Source: Tumebacillus algifaecis (lineage in GTDB: Bacteria; Bacillota; Bacilli; Tumebacillales; Tumebacillaceae). From it: DNA of 64,000 nt. A program made the translations under genes and the position numbers. The notes below the pieces were generated by a model that ran no database searches, was not told the origin of the DNA, and saw only the letters and a program-made list of their open reading frames with translations. The stretch lies in contig NZ_CP022657.1 of the NCBI RefSeq assembly GCF_002243515.1, positions 2,161,001-2,225,000 on the forward strand, read 5' to 3'. This document shows positions 25,601 to 37,600 of the stretch, one piece after another (the first letter of the stretch is position 1; the number at the start of each line of letters is the position of its first letter).

Positions 25601-28600
25601 ACTGGCCGCATTTTACACGTCTCAGGCAGCGCTTTCTTCCGTGATGCTCAAAACATTTTTGCAAGGTATTTTGCCACAACACCTAATTCCTGCTCATCTG
25701 GTATTGCTTTCGGAGATGCCATTGTCGCCAAACGGCAAGATCGACCGTCTAGCTTTGCAGAAGCATCCGGTGCAGACCGTGTCAGAACAGCGCGAAGCCA
25801 AGCCGGAATCGTTGTTGCAAAAACAGGTAGCCGGGATCTGGGCGCGCGTGTTGCAGCGCGAACAGGTCGGGCTGCATGACAACTTTTTTGACATCGGCGG
25901 GCACTCTCTTCTGTTGGTTCAGGTGCATGACCTGTTGAGCGAAGAGGTAGAGATTACCTTCCCGATCGTCGAGCTATTCCAGTATCCGACCGTCTATCTG
26001 CTCGCTGAGGAGATTGGACGACGGATGGCGGGCGGCAGTCAAGAAGCAAAGCGTGCAGGCGTCGAATCGGTGCAGGCTGTGCGGCTGGACGAGCGCGACG
26101 TCGCGATCATCGGGATCGGGCTGCGCTTGCCCGATGCGGCCGATGTCTATGAGTTTTGGGACAACCTGATCGGCGGTCGGGAATCGGTGCGCGAGATTTT
26201 GGACGAAGAGTGGGAAGCATCGTGGTTCAACCAGGATCCGCAGGTGCGGAGCAAAGTGGTGCGCTCCGGTGCGTTTTTGGAGGACATCGACCAGTTTGAC
26301 GCAAGATTCTTTGGTTTCTCGGCACAGGAAGCGCGCTTGCTGGACCCGCAACATCGGATTTTTCTGGAGTGTGCCTATCAAGCGATGCAAAATGCAGGCT
26401 ATAACGTACAGGGGATGCCAGGCCGGGTCAGTTTGTATGCCGGGGCCTCGCCATCTCAATATTTGCCGCAGATGTACGGCTCATCGGTCAGCGAAATCTA
26501 TCAGGCATCGACGGCCAACCAGCCGCGCTTTTTGCCAACGCGGGTCTCGTACAAGCTCAATCTGACCGGGGAGAGCGTCGCGGTCGATACCGCCTGTTCG
26601 ACCTCTTTGGTGGCGGTGCATATGGCTTGCAAAAGCCTGCTGACCGGAGAATCTGACTATGCGCTGGCTGGCGGCGTTTCGATCAACGTGCCGCAGAAAA
26701 CCGGATATGTATATGAGCCCAACTTCATTCTGTCGGCGGACGGGCATGTGCGAGCATTTGACAAGGACGCTTCGGGCACTGTTCCTGGCAACGGATGCGG
26801 CGTCGTGCTACTCAAGCGATTGCAAGATGCACAGCGTGACGGCGATGCGATCTATGCGGTGATCAAAGGGTCGGCGCTGAACAATGACGGCAACTTGAAG
26901 ATCGGCTATACCGCTCCTTCCATTCAAGGCCAAGCGGAAGTGATCCGCATGGCCCAGACGGCCGCTCAGGTGGAGGCAGATAGCATCACCTATCTGGAAG
27001 CGCACGGCACGGGTACGCAGCTTGGCGACCCGATTGAGATCAACGCGTTGACACAGGTGTTTGCAGCGGACACGGAGCGACGACAGTATTGTGCGCTCGG
27101 CTCGGTGAAGACGAACATTGGCCATCTCGACACGGCGGCAGGCATCGCCGGATTGATCAAAACCGCTTTGTCGCTGAAGCATGGGATGATCCCGCCGAGC
27201 CTCAACTACAGCGAAGCAAATCCGCAGATCGATTTTGCCCAAACACCGTTTTATGTGAACACAGAAGCGGTGCGTTGGCAGTCGGACGACCGTCCGCGCC
27301 GCGCCGGGGTGTCTTCGTTTGGTATCGGCGGCACCAACGCGCATGTGATTTTAGAAGAAGCGCCAGAAAGGAGCGCACCTCTGTTGAAAGATCGAACGCA
27401 TCATCTGGTTACCCTTTCTGCGAACAGCGAAGCAGCATTGCTGCAAGCGGCGTCGAACTTGCAGAAGCATCTCGAGCGCGAACCTGGTCAGGCGCTTCAT
27501 GATCTCGCCTATACGTTGCAAAACGGTCCGGTGTTCCCACACCGTCTCGCGCTTAGTGCGCCTAACCGTGAACGGTTGACAGAACTGCTGGCTGCTGTGC
27601 AGGAAGGCGGAGCGGACGCTGGACTGGAAGGTGTGGCTGGCGGAACGTCACAGCTGACACCGCATGCTCAGGTCGCCTTTTTGTTCACAGGGCAGGGATC
27701 GCAATACAGTGGCATGGGCCGCGAACTGTACGCAGGTTCGGACGTGTTCCGTCAGGCGTTGGATGAGTGTGCGGCGCTGTTGGCAGGCGAACTGGAACAC
27801 GGGCTGCTCGACTATCTGTTCGATCCAAAGTTGGAAACGGAACTGAACGAAACGCACATCACCCAGCCCGCCCTGTTCGCGTTGGAATATGCGCTCGCCC
27901 AATTGTTGCTGTCCTATTCGATCAAGCCGAGCGTGCTGATCGGTCACAGCTTGGGCGAATATGTGGCCGTTTGTTTGGCGGGAGGATTGACGCTGTCCGA
28001 TGCGTTGACCTTGGTGGCGGCGCGTGGCCGTCTGATGCGCGATCTGTGCAGCCGTGGCTCGATGGTGTCGGTGCGTGCCGATGCTGGGATCGCCAAGGAA
28101 ATGCTGAGTGGCCTTTCCGCCGTATCGGTGGCAGCTGTCAACGGACCACAGGAAATCGTGTTCAGTGGGGACAGCGGCGAAGTGGAGACACTGTGCGCTC
28201 GGCTGGAGCGAGCCGGTGTTGTTTTCAAAAAACTTCCCGTTTCGCACGCCTTCCACTCTCCGCTGATGGAACCGATGTTGAGCACCTTTGCCAAGCTTGT
28301 GCAAGGCATCGAAAGCAAGCCGCTACAGATTCCGGTCATCTCCAATTTAAGCGGAGAGATACTGGCAGGCGTAGTGCTCGATGCTGACTACTGGGTTCGC
28401 CACCTGCGTGAGACGGTACAGTTCGAAAAAGGGCTGCAAACGCTCGCGGGGCAACAAGACATCGCCGTCTTGCTCGAAGTCGGTCCGCATCCGGTCTTGA
28501 AACGCTTGACTGCGAATGCGCGTCGTGCCGATCAGATCGCGGTCGGTACGCTGATGCGGGGCAAAGACGCTTGGCAGGCGTTGTTGTCACAGCTCGGGGC

Positions 28601-31600
28601 TTTGTGGGCGGACGGTTTTGCCCTCGATTTCCAAGCGTTGGAGCGCGAATACTCACGCCGTCGCGTCCATGTGCCGACCTACCCGTTTGAACGTGAGTCC
28701 TATTGGATTCATACCGACCGTCAGCCGCATCAGGCCGAACTGCATGCGGCGCGAACGGAAACGGCAGTCGCACAGGCGACAGAACCACAGTTACAGCGCG
28801 CTTTGTTGGCGACCGACACGGAGCAGCAGTTGGCGGTGCTGTGGACAGATTTGCTCGGCACAGCCGAATTGCGCAGCCATAGCGACTTTTTCGGACTCGG
28901 CGGCGACTCGCTGACGGTGATCCAACTGCAAACACGCCTGCGCGATCACTTGGGCATTGAGGCGGAGTACAAAGACCTGTTCATCCATACGACGTTGGAA
29001 GCACAAGCGGCCTATCTGGATCGGATGCGCGGGGAGAACACCGCGTCAACGCTGATCCCCTCTCTGCCTGTGCAGCCGCACTACGAGCTGTCTTATGCTC
29101 AGCAGCGACTGTGGTTCTTGCATCAGTTGGAGCCGGAGAGTTCGGCGTACCACATTCCGGCAGCGATGCGTCTACAGGGTCGCTTGCATGTGGAAGTGCT
29201 GGAGCGTGCACTGGCCGAGTTGTCATCACGTCATGAATCGCTGCGCACGCACTTCATCAGCGTGGACGAACAGCCGAGGCAAGTGATCGCGGAACAGGCC
29301 ACCCTCAAGGTAGAGCTGATCGACCTGCAAGGGATGCCCGATATTGAGGCAGCCGTGCTGCGCTTGTCTCGCGAGACGGCAGAGGAGCCGTTCGATCTGA
29401 CCCGGGCTCCGTTGCTGCGCCTGCGACTGCTGAAATTGCAGGAAACGGAGCACGTACTGTTGTTCACCGTCCATCACATCATCTGGGATGGCTGGTCGTT
29501 CCAGATTTTCCTGCGCGAACTTGCCGCTCTGTACGAAGCGTTTGCGCGAGGGAAGGAAGCACAGCTGCCGGAGCTTGCAGTGCGCTATGCCGAGTATGCG
29601 GCGTGGCAAAAAGCATGGCTTGAGCAAGACGTGCTGGACAAGCAGTTGGCCTTCTGGCGTGAACAGCTCAGCGGGGAACTGCCTGTGTTGCAACTGCCGC
29701 TCGACCATCCGCGACCGCCGATGCAAACCACGCGCGGCGAGACGATCACGTTTACCATCTCGGCACAGGTGGCCGAGCAGATCGGTGAGCTGAGCCGGGA
29801 AGCGGGAGCGACGTTGTACATGGGGCTGTTGGCCGCATTTAAAGTCCTGCTCAGCCGATATTCCGGTCAGGAAGACATTCTGATCGGATCTGCGACGGCG
29901 GGGCGCAAGGTGCGGGAAGTCGAAGATCTGATCGGATTTTTTGTCAACACCGTCGTGCTGCGCAGCGACTTGTCGGGTGCCCCGAGCTTCCGCGAACTGC
30001 TCAGCCGCGTGCGCGATGTGACGCTCGATGCGTTGGCCCATCAGGACGTGCCGTTTGAGCGGCTGGTCGATGAACTGCAACCGGAGCGCAGCTTGAGCCA
30101 CTCGCCGCTGTTTCAGGTGATGTTCGATCTGCAAAATGCGCCGATCTCCAAGCTGGAAGTGGCTGAATTGTCGTTTGAGCCGCTGCGCATTGACAGCGGG
30201 GCCTCCATGTTCGACATGACGGTCAATCTGCAAGAGCGGGAGAGCGGGCTGGAAGGACAGTTGGAATTTAACGCCGATCTGTTTGAGCGGTCTACAGTGG
30301 AACGAATGATCGGTCATTTTGGCCAACTGCTGATAGCTGTCACATCTGCGCCCGATCATCCAGTTGGCGAGTTGAACCTGTTGACTGCAGAAGAGAGTAA
30401 GCAACTGCTGGTGGAATGGAACGACACCAAGGTCGATTTCCCGCAGGACATCTGCTTGCATCAGCTGTTCGAAGCGCAAGCGGAGCGAACGCCTACCCGT
30501 ATCGCCGCCGTCTTTGGCGAGCAGGAACTGACCTACGGTGAACTGGAGGAGCAGGCGAACCAATTGGCTCACCACCTGCAAGCGCTTGGCGTTGGGCCTG
30601 ACGTTCCGGTCGGCGTCTGCGTCGAGCGCTCGCTGGACTTGGTCGTCGCCTTGCTTGGCGTGCTGAAAGCGGGCGGTGCCTTCGTGCCTGTCGATACGGA
30701 AGCTCCGTCCGATCGCATTGAACAGCTGTTGGACGAGGCGCAAGCGTCCGTCTGTCTGGCGCAGTCCCATCTGCAAGCAAATTTGCCTGTGGAGAGCGCA
30801 CGCTTTGTGTACCTCGATACGGAGCGGACAGCCATCGCAGCCCATCCTACGACGAGACCGCAGACGGACGTAAAGCCACACCATCTCGTCTCGATCTACT
30901 ACACGTCCGGATCGACAGGTAAGCCAAAAGGGGTGGCCAGCGAACACCGGGGCTGGGTCAACCGAATGATCTGGAATCAAAAAGCGCACGGAATGCAGGT
31001 GGGCGAGAGCGTGTTGCAAAAGACGACGCTGACGTTCGACGATGCGGCGGTCGAGTTCTTCTGGCCCTTGATGGTCGGCGGACGGATCGCGCTGCTCGAA
31101 CCGGGGATGCACCGCGATCCGAGCGCGATCTTGGAAGCGGCGGTGGCGCACGAAGCAGTGCTGATCCAGTTCGTGCCGAGCGTGTTGCGCCTGTTCCTTG
31201 AAGCGATCACACCGGAGGATGAACAGCGGCTGTCCGCGCTGCGCAGCGTGGTGTCGAGCGGGGAAGCGTTGCGTCCCGACTTGTGGCAGTTGTTTCAAGA
31301 ACGTCTGCCGGGACGTAAGCTGTACAACCTGTGCGGCTCGACAGAGGTGTCGATCGACTCCACTGTACACTTGTGCAACGAGCAAGACCTGCACGGCGAG
31401 ATCGTGTCGATCGGCAAGCCGTTCGACAACAACACGCTCTACATCTTGGATACTAAGCGTCAGCCTGTGCCGATCGGTGTGATCGGGGAGATCTACTACG
31501 GCGGTGTCGGCTTGGCGAGAGGGTATTGGAACCGCCCCGATTTGACGGAGCGGGCGTTCCTCGACAATCCGTTTGAGCCGGGAACGAGAATGTACAAAAC

Positions 31601-34600
31601 GGGAGACCGTGCGTACTTCCGCGCCGATGGCTCGGTGCAGTTCCTCGGGCGCAACGACGACCAAGTGAAGATTCGCGGCGTTCGTGTGGAACCGGGGGAA
31701 ATCGAAGTGGTGCTGGCCGCACATCGGTCGGTGCAACACACCGTCGTCATGGCGCGCGAAGATGTGCCGGGTGAAAAGCGTCTGGTCGCGTACGTGGTGC
31801 CAGACGAGCGCAACCTGCCGGAGAGCGGCGAACTGCGCCGCTATCTGAAGGACAAACTGCCCGAATACATGGTGCCGTCCGCCTTTGTGCTGTTGGATCA
31901 TATGCCGCTCACAGCGAACGGCAAAGTGGATCGCAAAGCGCTACCGAAGCCGGAACTGGATCGGATCGATCGCGCCGCTTATGTAGAGCCGCGCACGGAG
32001 AGCGAACGGACGGTGGCGGCCGTCTATCGTGACATCTTAAAGGCGGAGCGTGTCGGCGCTGATGACCACTTCTTTGAACTGGGTGGCCACTCGCTGTTGG
32101 CGGCGCAAGTCATCACGCGCTTGAACGAAGCGTTCGGGATCAGCATTCCGCTGCGGACGCTGTTCGAAGCGCCAGCGGTGGCCGATCTGGCGGCGCGCAT
32201 CGGTGAACTGCAAGGCACGGCAGAAGGGAAAAGCACGCTTCCTGCGATCACCAGAGCATCGCGCGAAGAGCCGTTGCCGCTTTCCTTTGCTCAACAGCGG
32301 CTGTGGTTGCTCGATTCGCTTTTGGAGGAGCGTCACGCCTATAACATCCCGTTTGCGATCCGCTTGCGAGGCGATCTTGACGTCACTGCTCTGGAACGGT
32401 CTTTGTCTGAGCTGATCTCCCGTCATGAAGCGCTGCGCACCACGATTGCAGTGCTGGACGGCAGGCCGATGCAACTGATTCGAGAAGCGGCGCCTTATGA
32501 TCTGCCTCAGCTCGATCTTCGTGATCAATTGCCAGAGACGCGGGAAGCGGGGGTGGCGCTCATCGTACAGGAGGAGGAGCGCCATCTCTTCGACCTTCAG
32601 CAAGGTCCGTTGGTCCGCTTCCGACTGCTTCGTACCGATGAGCAGGAACATGTGCTGGTCTTCAACATTCACCACATCGTTTCGGACGGCTGGTCGTCCG
32701 GCGTGATGGTGCGGGAAGTGTCTGCGCTGTACAAGGCGTTTGCCACGGGTGAGACGTCTCCGTTTGCCGAATTGCCGATGCAGTATGCCGACTATGCGGT
32801 CTGGCAGAAAGAGTGGCTGGCGTCCGGCGTGCTTGACGAACAGTTGAGCTACTGGAAACAGCAACTGGGCGGGGAACTTCCGGTGTTGCAACTGCCGACC
32901 GATCATCCACGCCCGTCCCGTCAGTCCCACCGTGGCGCAACCGCTACGTTCTCCATGTCGGAGCGACTGACCGCGAAACTGAAGGATCTCTCTCGGAAGC
33001 AAAATGTCACGCTGTTCATGACTTTGCTCGCCGCCTTCCAGACTTTGTTATACCGCTACAGCGGGCAGGAAGACATCGTGGTCGGCACACCTGTTGCCGG
33101 ACGGAGCAAGCGCGAGATGGAAGCGATGATCGGATTTTTTGTCAACACGCTGGTCATGCGTACCGACCTGTCTGGCAACCCCTCCTTCACAGACCTGCTG
33201 GCGCGAGTCCGCGAAATGGCGTTGGGAGCGTTTGCCCATCAGGATGTGCCGTTTGACAGTTTGGTTGAAGAGTTGCAGCCGGAGCGTGACATGAGCCTGT
33301 CCCCGCTGTTCCAAGTGATGTTCGTGTTGCAAAACACGCCGATGCCAGATCAGGAGCTGGCGGGCGTCACCGTATCGCCCGTTGAAATCGCAGCGACGAT
33401 CGCCAAATTTGACCTGACCCTGACGCTCGAAGAACGGGGCAGTGTGATCAGCGGCTCGTTCGAATACAATACGGACCTGTTTGAAACATCGACGATTCAG
33501 CGCATGACATCGCACTTGCTGACATTGCTGGAAGCGATCGCAGAGGGAGCGGAGCAGTCGATCGGAGAACTGCCGATGCTGACGAATGCAGAGCGCAGTC
33601 AACTGTTGGTGGAATGGAACGACACCAAGGTCGATTTCCCGCAGGACATCTGCTTGCATCAGCTGTTCGAAGCGCAAGCGGAGCAAACGCCCGCTCGCAT
33701 CGCTGCCGTCTTTGGCGAACAGGAACTTACTTACGGTGAACTGGAAGCGCAGGCGAACCAATTGGCGCACCACCTGCAAGCGCTTGGAGTTGGGCCGGAC
33801 GTTCCGGTCGGCGTCTGCGTCGAGCGTTCGCTGGACTTGGTCGTCGCCTTGCTTGGTGTGTTGAAAGCAGGCGGTGCATTCGTGCCTGTCGATACAGAAG
33901 CGCCGTCCGATCGCATTGAACAGCTGTTGGAAGAGGCGCAAGCGTCCGTCTGTCTGGCGCAGTCCCATCTGCAAGCAAATTTGCCTGTGGAGAGCGCACG
34001 CTTTGTGTATCTCGATACGGAGCGGGCAGCCATCGCGGCCCATCCGACGACGAGACCGCAGACGGACGTAAAGCCGCACCACCTCGTCTCGATCTACTAC
34101 ACGTCCGGATCGACGGGCAAGCCAAAAGGGGTGGCCAGCGAACACCGGGGCTGGGTCAACCGAATGATCTGGAATCAAAAAGCCCACGGGATGCAGGCGG
34201 GCGAGAGCGTCTTGCAAAAAACGACGCTGACGTTCGACGATGCGGCGGTCGAGTTCTTCTGGCCCTTGATGGTCGGCGGACGGATCGCGCTGCTCGAACC
34301 AGGGATGCACCGCGATCCGAGCGCGATCTTGGAAGCGGCGGTGGCGCACGAAGCGGTGCTGATCCAGTTCGTGCCGAGCGTGTTGCGCCTGTTCCTCGAA
34401 GCGATCACACCGGAGGATGAACGGCGACTGTCCGCGCTACGCAGCGTGGTGTCGAGCGGGGAAGCGCTGCGTCCCGACTTGTGGCAGTTGTTTCAAGAAC
34501 GCCTGCCGGGACGCAAGCTGTACAACCTGTGCGGCGCGACGGAGGTGTCGATCGACTCCACCGTACACGTGTGCAACGAGCAAGACCTGCATGGCGAGAT

Positions 34601-37600
34601 CGTGTCGATCGGCAAGCCGTTCGACAACAACACGCTCTACATCTTGGATTCTAAGCGTCAGCCTGTGCCGATCGGTGTGATCGGGGAGATCTACTATGGC
34701 GGCGTCGGCTTGGCGAGAGGGTATTGGAACCGCCCCGATTTGACGGAGCAAGCGTTCCTCGACAATCCGTTTGAGCCGGGAACGAGAATGTACAAAGCGG
34801 GAGACCGTGCGTACTTCCGCGCCGACGGCTCGGTGCAGTTCCTCGGCCGCAACGACGACCAAGTGAAGATTCGCGGCGTGCGCGTGGAGCCGGGGGAAAT
34901 CGAAGTGGTGCTGGCCGCGCATCGGTCGGTACAACACACCGTCGTCATGGCGCGCGAAGATGTGCCGGGTGAAAAGCGTCTGGTCGCGTACGTGGTGCCA
35001 AACGAGCGCAACCTGCCGGAGAGCGGCGAACTGCGCCGCTATCTGAAGGACAAACTGCCCGAATACATGGTGCCGTCCGCCTTTGTGCTGTTGGATCATA
35101 TGCCGCTCACAGCGAACGGCAAGGCGGATCGCAAAGCGCTACCGAAGCCGGAACTGGATCGGATCGATCGCGCCGCTTATGTAGAGCCGCGCACGGAGAG
35201 CGAACGGACGGTGGCGGCCGTCTATCGTGACATCTTAAAGGCGGAGCGTGTCGGCGCTGATGACCACTTCTTTGAACTGGGTGGCCACTCACTCTTGGCG
35301 GCACAAGTCGTCGCGCGCTTGAACGAAGCGTTCGGGATCAGCATTCCGCTGCGGACGCTGTTCGAGGCACCAGCGGTGGCCGATCTGGCGGCGCGCATCG
35401 GTGAACTGCAAGGCACGGCGGAAGGGAAAAGCACGCTCCCTGAGATCACCAAAGCATCGCGCGAAGAGCCGTTGCCGCTTTCCTTTGCCCAACAGCGCTT
35501 GTGGGTGATCGATCGCGTGCTACCAGGCAGTGCCGCGTATAACATCCCGATGGCGTTGCGCTTGCAGGGTCATGTCAACACGGCGGCGCTCGAGCGGACG
35601 ATCAATGAGATCATCACCCGTCATGAAGCGTTGCGCACCACATTTAACGAGCAGGATGGTCAGCCGATTCAGGTGATCGCCGAGCCGATCTGGCAGGAGT
35701 TGAACCTGCTGGACCTGCAAGGCTTGGAACCTGCTGTACGCGATGCGGAAGTGTTGCGCGTGATCAAGGAGGAAGCGGAAAGCGGCTTTGATTTAACAGT
35801 CGGTCCGCTGTTGCGATTCCGTCTGCTGCAATTGAACGAGTTGGAGTTTGTGTTGCTGCTCAACTTCCATCACATCGTCTCAGACGGCTGGTCAACCGGG
35901 GTGCTGGTACAGGAGTTCCAAGCGCTGTACAGCGCGTTTGCAAGCGGGCAAGCGTCTCCGCTGGTGCAGTTGCCTGTGCAATATGCAGATTACGCCGTTT
36001 GGCAACGACAATTTTTGCAAGGGGATGTGTTGGACCAGCAACTGGCGTACTGGAAAGAAGTTCTCGGCGGCGAACTTCAGCCGCTGAACCTGCCGCTCGA
36101 TCGACCGCGCCCGACCGTTCCGGCCCATGTGGGAGCCAAGGAGCTGTTCGTGTTGCCCAAGGAGTTGACGCTCGCTCTGCAAGCGTTGAGCCAAGAGCAA
36201 GACGTCACGTTATACATGACGATGCTGGCGGCGTTCCAGACGATGCTCCACCGCTACAGTAGACAGGAGGACATCACCGTCGGAACACCGGTTGCAGGCC
36301 GCAATCGACAAGAGTTGGAACCGCTGATCGGCTTTTTCGTCAACACGCTGGTCATGCGTACACGTTTTGCCGATGAGCTAAGCTTTGTGGAACTGCTGCA
36401 ACAGGTGCGTGAGACGGCGCTCGGCGCGTTCGCTCATCAGGACCTCCCATTTGAAAAGCTGGTCGAGGAATTGCAGCCGGAGCGCGATCTGAGTCGCTCA
36501 CCGCTGTTCCAAGCGATGTTCGTGTTCAACGCGCCTTTGACGGGAGCAACGCTTCCCGATCTGACGTTGACCCCGCTTGAGGTGGACAACGGTACGGCGA
36601 AGTTTGAACTGACTTTGACCTTGCAGGAAGTGGATGGTGTACTGAGCGGTTCGTTCGAATACGCGACCGACCTGTTCGAGGTAGCGACGATCAAACGGAT
36701 GTCCTTGCATTTCCAAACGTTGCTGCAAAGTATCGTGGCGCACAAGGAGCAAAGCGTTTCCCGCTTACCGCTGATCACTGTGGCAGAAGAAGTCACTCTG
36801 CTCAGCTTGGCTCATGCGGACGCACAAGCGGCATTGCCGTATGCCACGATTCAAGCGGCGTTCGAAGCACAGGTGCAGGCCGCACCGGAACGGACGGCGA
36901 TCAAGTTCGGGGAGCAAAAGCTTACGTATGCAGAACTGGATGAATCGGCCAATCGATTGGCTCGCCATCTGCAAAAGCGGGGCGTGCAGCCAGGTGACTT
37001 GGTCGCACTCTGTGCAGAGCGTTCGGTGGAGATGATCGTCGGCATGCTTTCGATCCTCAAAGCGGGCGGTGCCTATGTGCCGCTTGACGTCACCTACCCG
37101 GCTGAACGGTTGTCCTTCATGCTGGAAGACACGGGCGCGCGCCTGCTCTTGACCCAGGCACAGCTGACCCAAAGCTTGCCTGCGCACCGAGCGGAAGTGC
37201 TGTTTATCGACCAGGCATTGGCAGCTTCGGCTGAGGAGAGCGCTGAACAGTTGGTGCTCGACCTCACCGAGGAGGCGCTCGCCTATGTGATGTACACATC
37301 CGGTTCGACGGGACTGCCCAAAGGCGTGTTGACACCGCATCGCGGTGTGGTGCGACTGGTCAAGAACAACGAGTATGTCGAATTTTCGCCTGAAGAAGTG
37401 TTTCTCCAGTTTGCTCCCATCGCCTTTGACGCGGCGACGTTCGAGATTTGGGGCGCGTTGCTTAGCGGTGCGCAGTTGGTGATCTATCCGCCACAGCAGG
37501 CATCGCTGCACGAACTGGGACAATTTTTACAACAAGAACGAATCACGACGCTTTGGCTGACCGCAGGATTGTTCCACCAGATGGTCGAGCATCAGCCGGA

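Noticed and set aside
29226-31901. Very long open frame (about 890 codons) on the minus strand inside the hybrid synthetase
   Set aside because: It lies antisense to conserved C and A domains; the product is His/Arg/Gln-rich without a family pattern, as expected from antisense of high-GC coding DNA.
30411-35495. Mobile element as the cause of the large repeat
   Set aside because: The repeat is in-frame A-T coding sequence with no terminal inverted repeats or transposase; recombination between homologous modules explains it.
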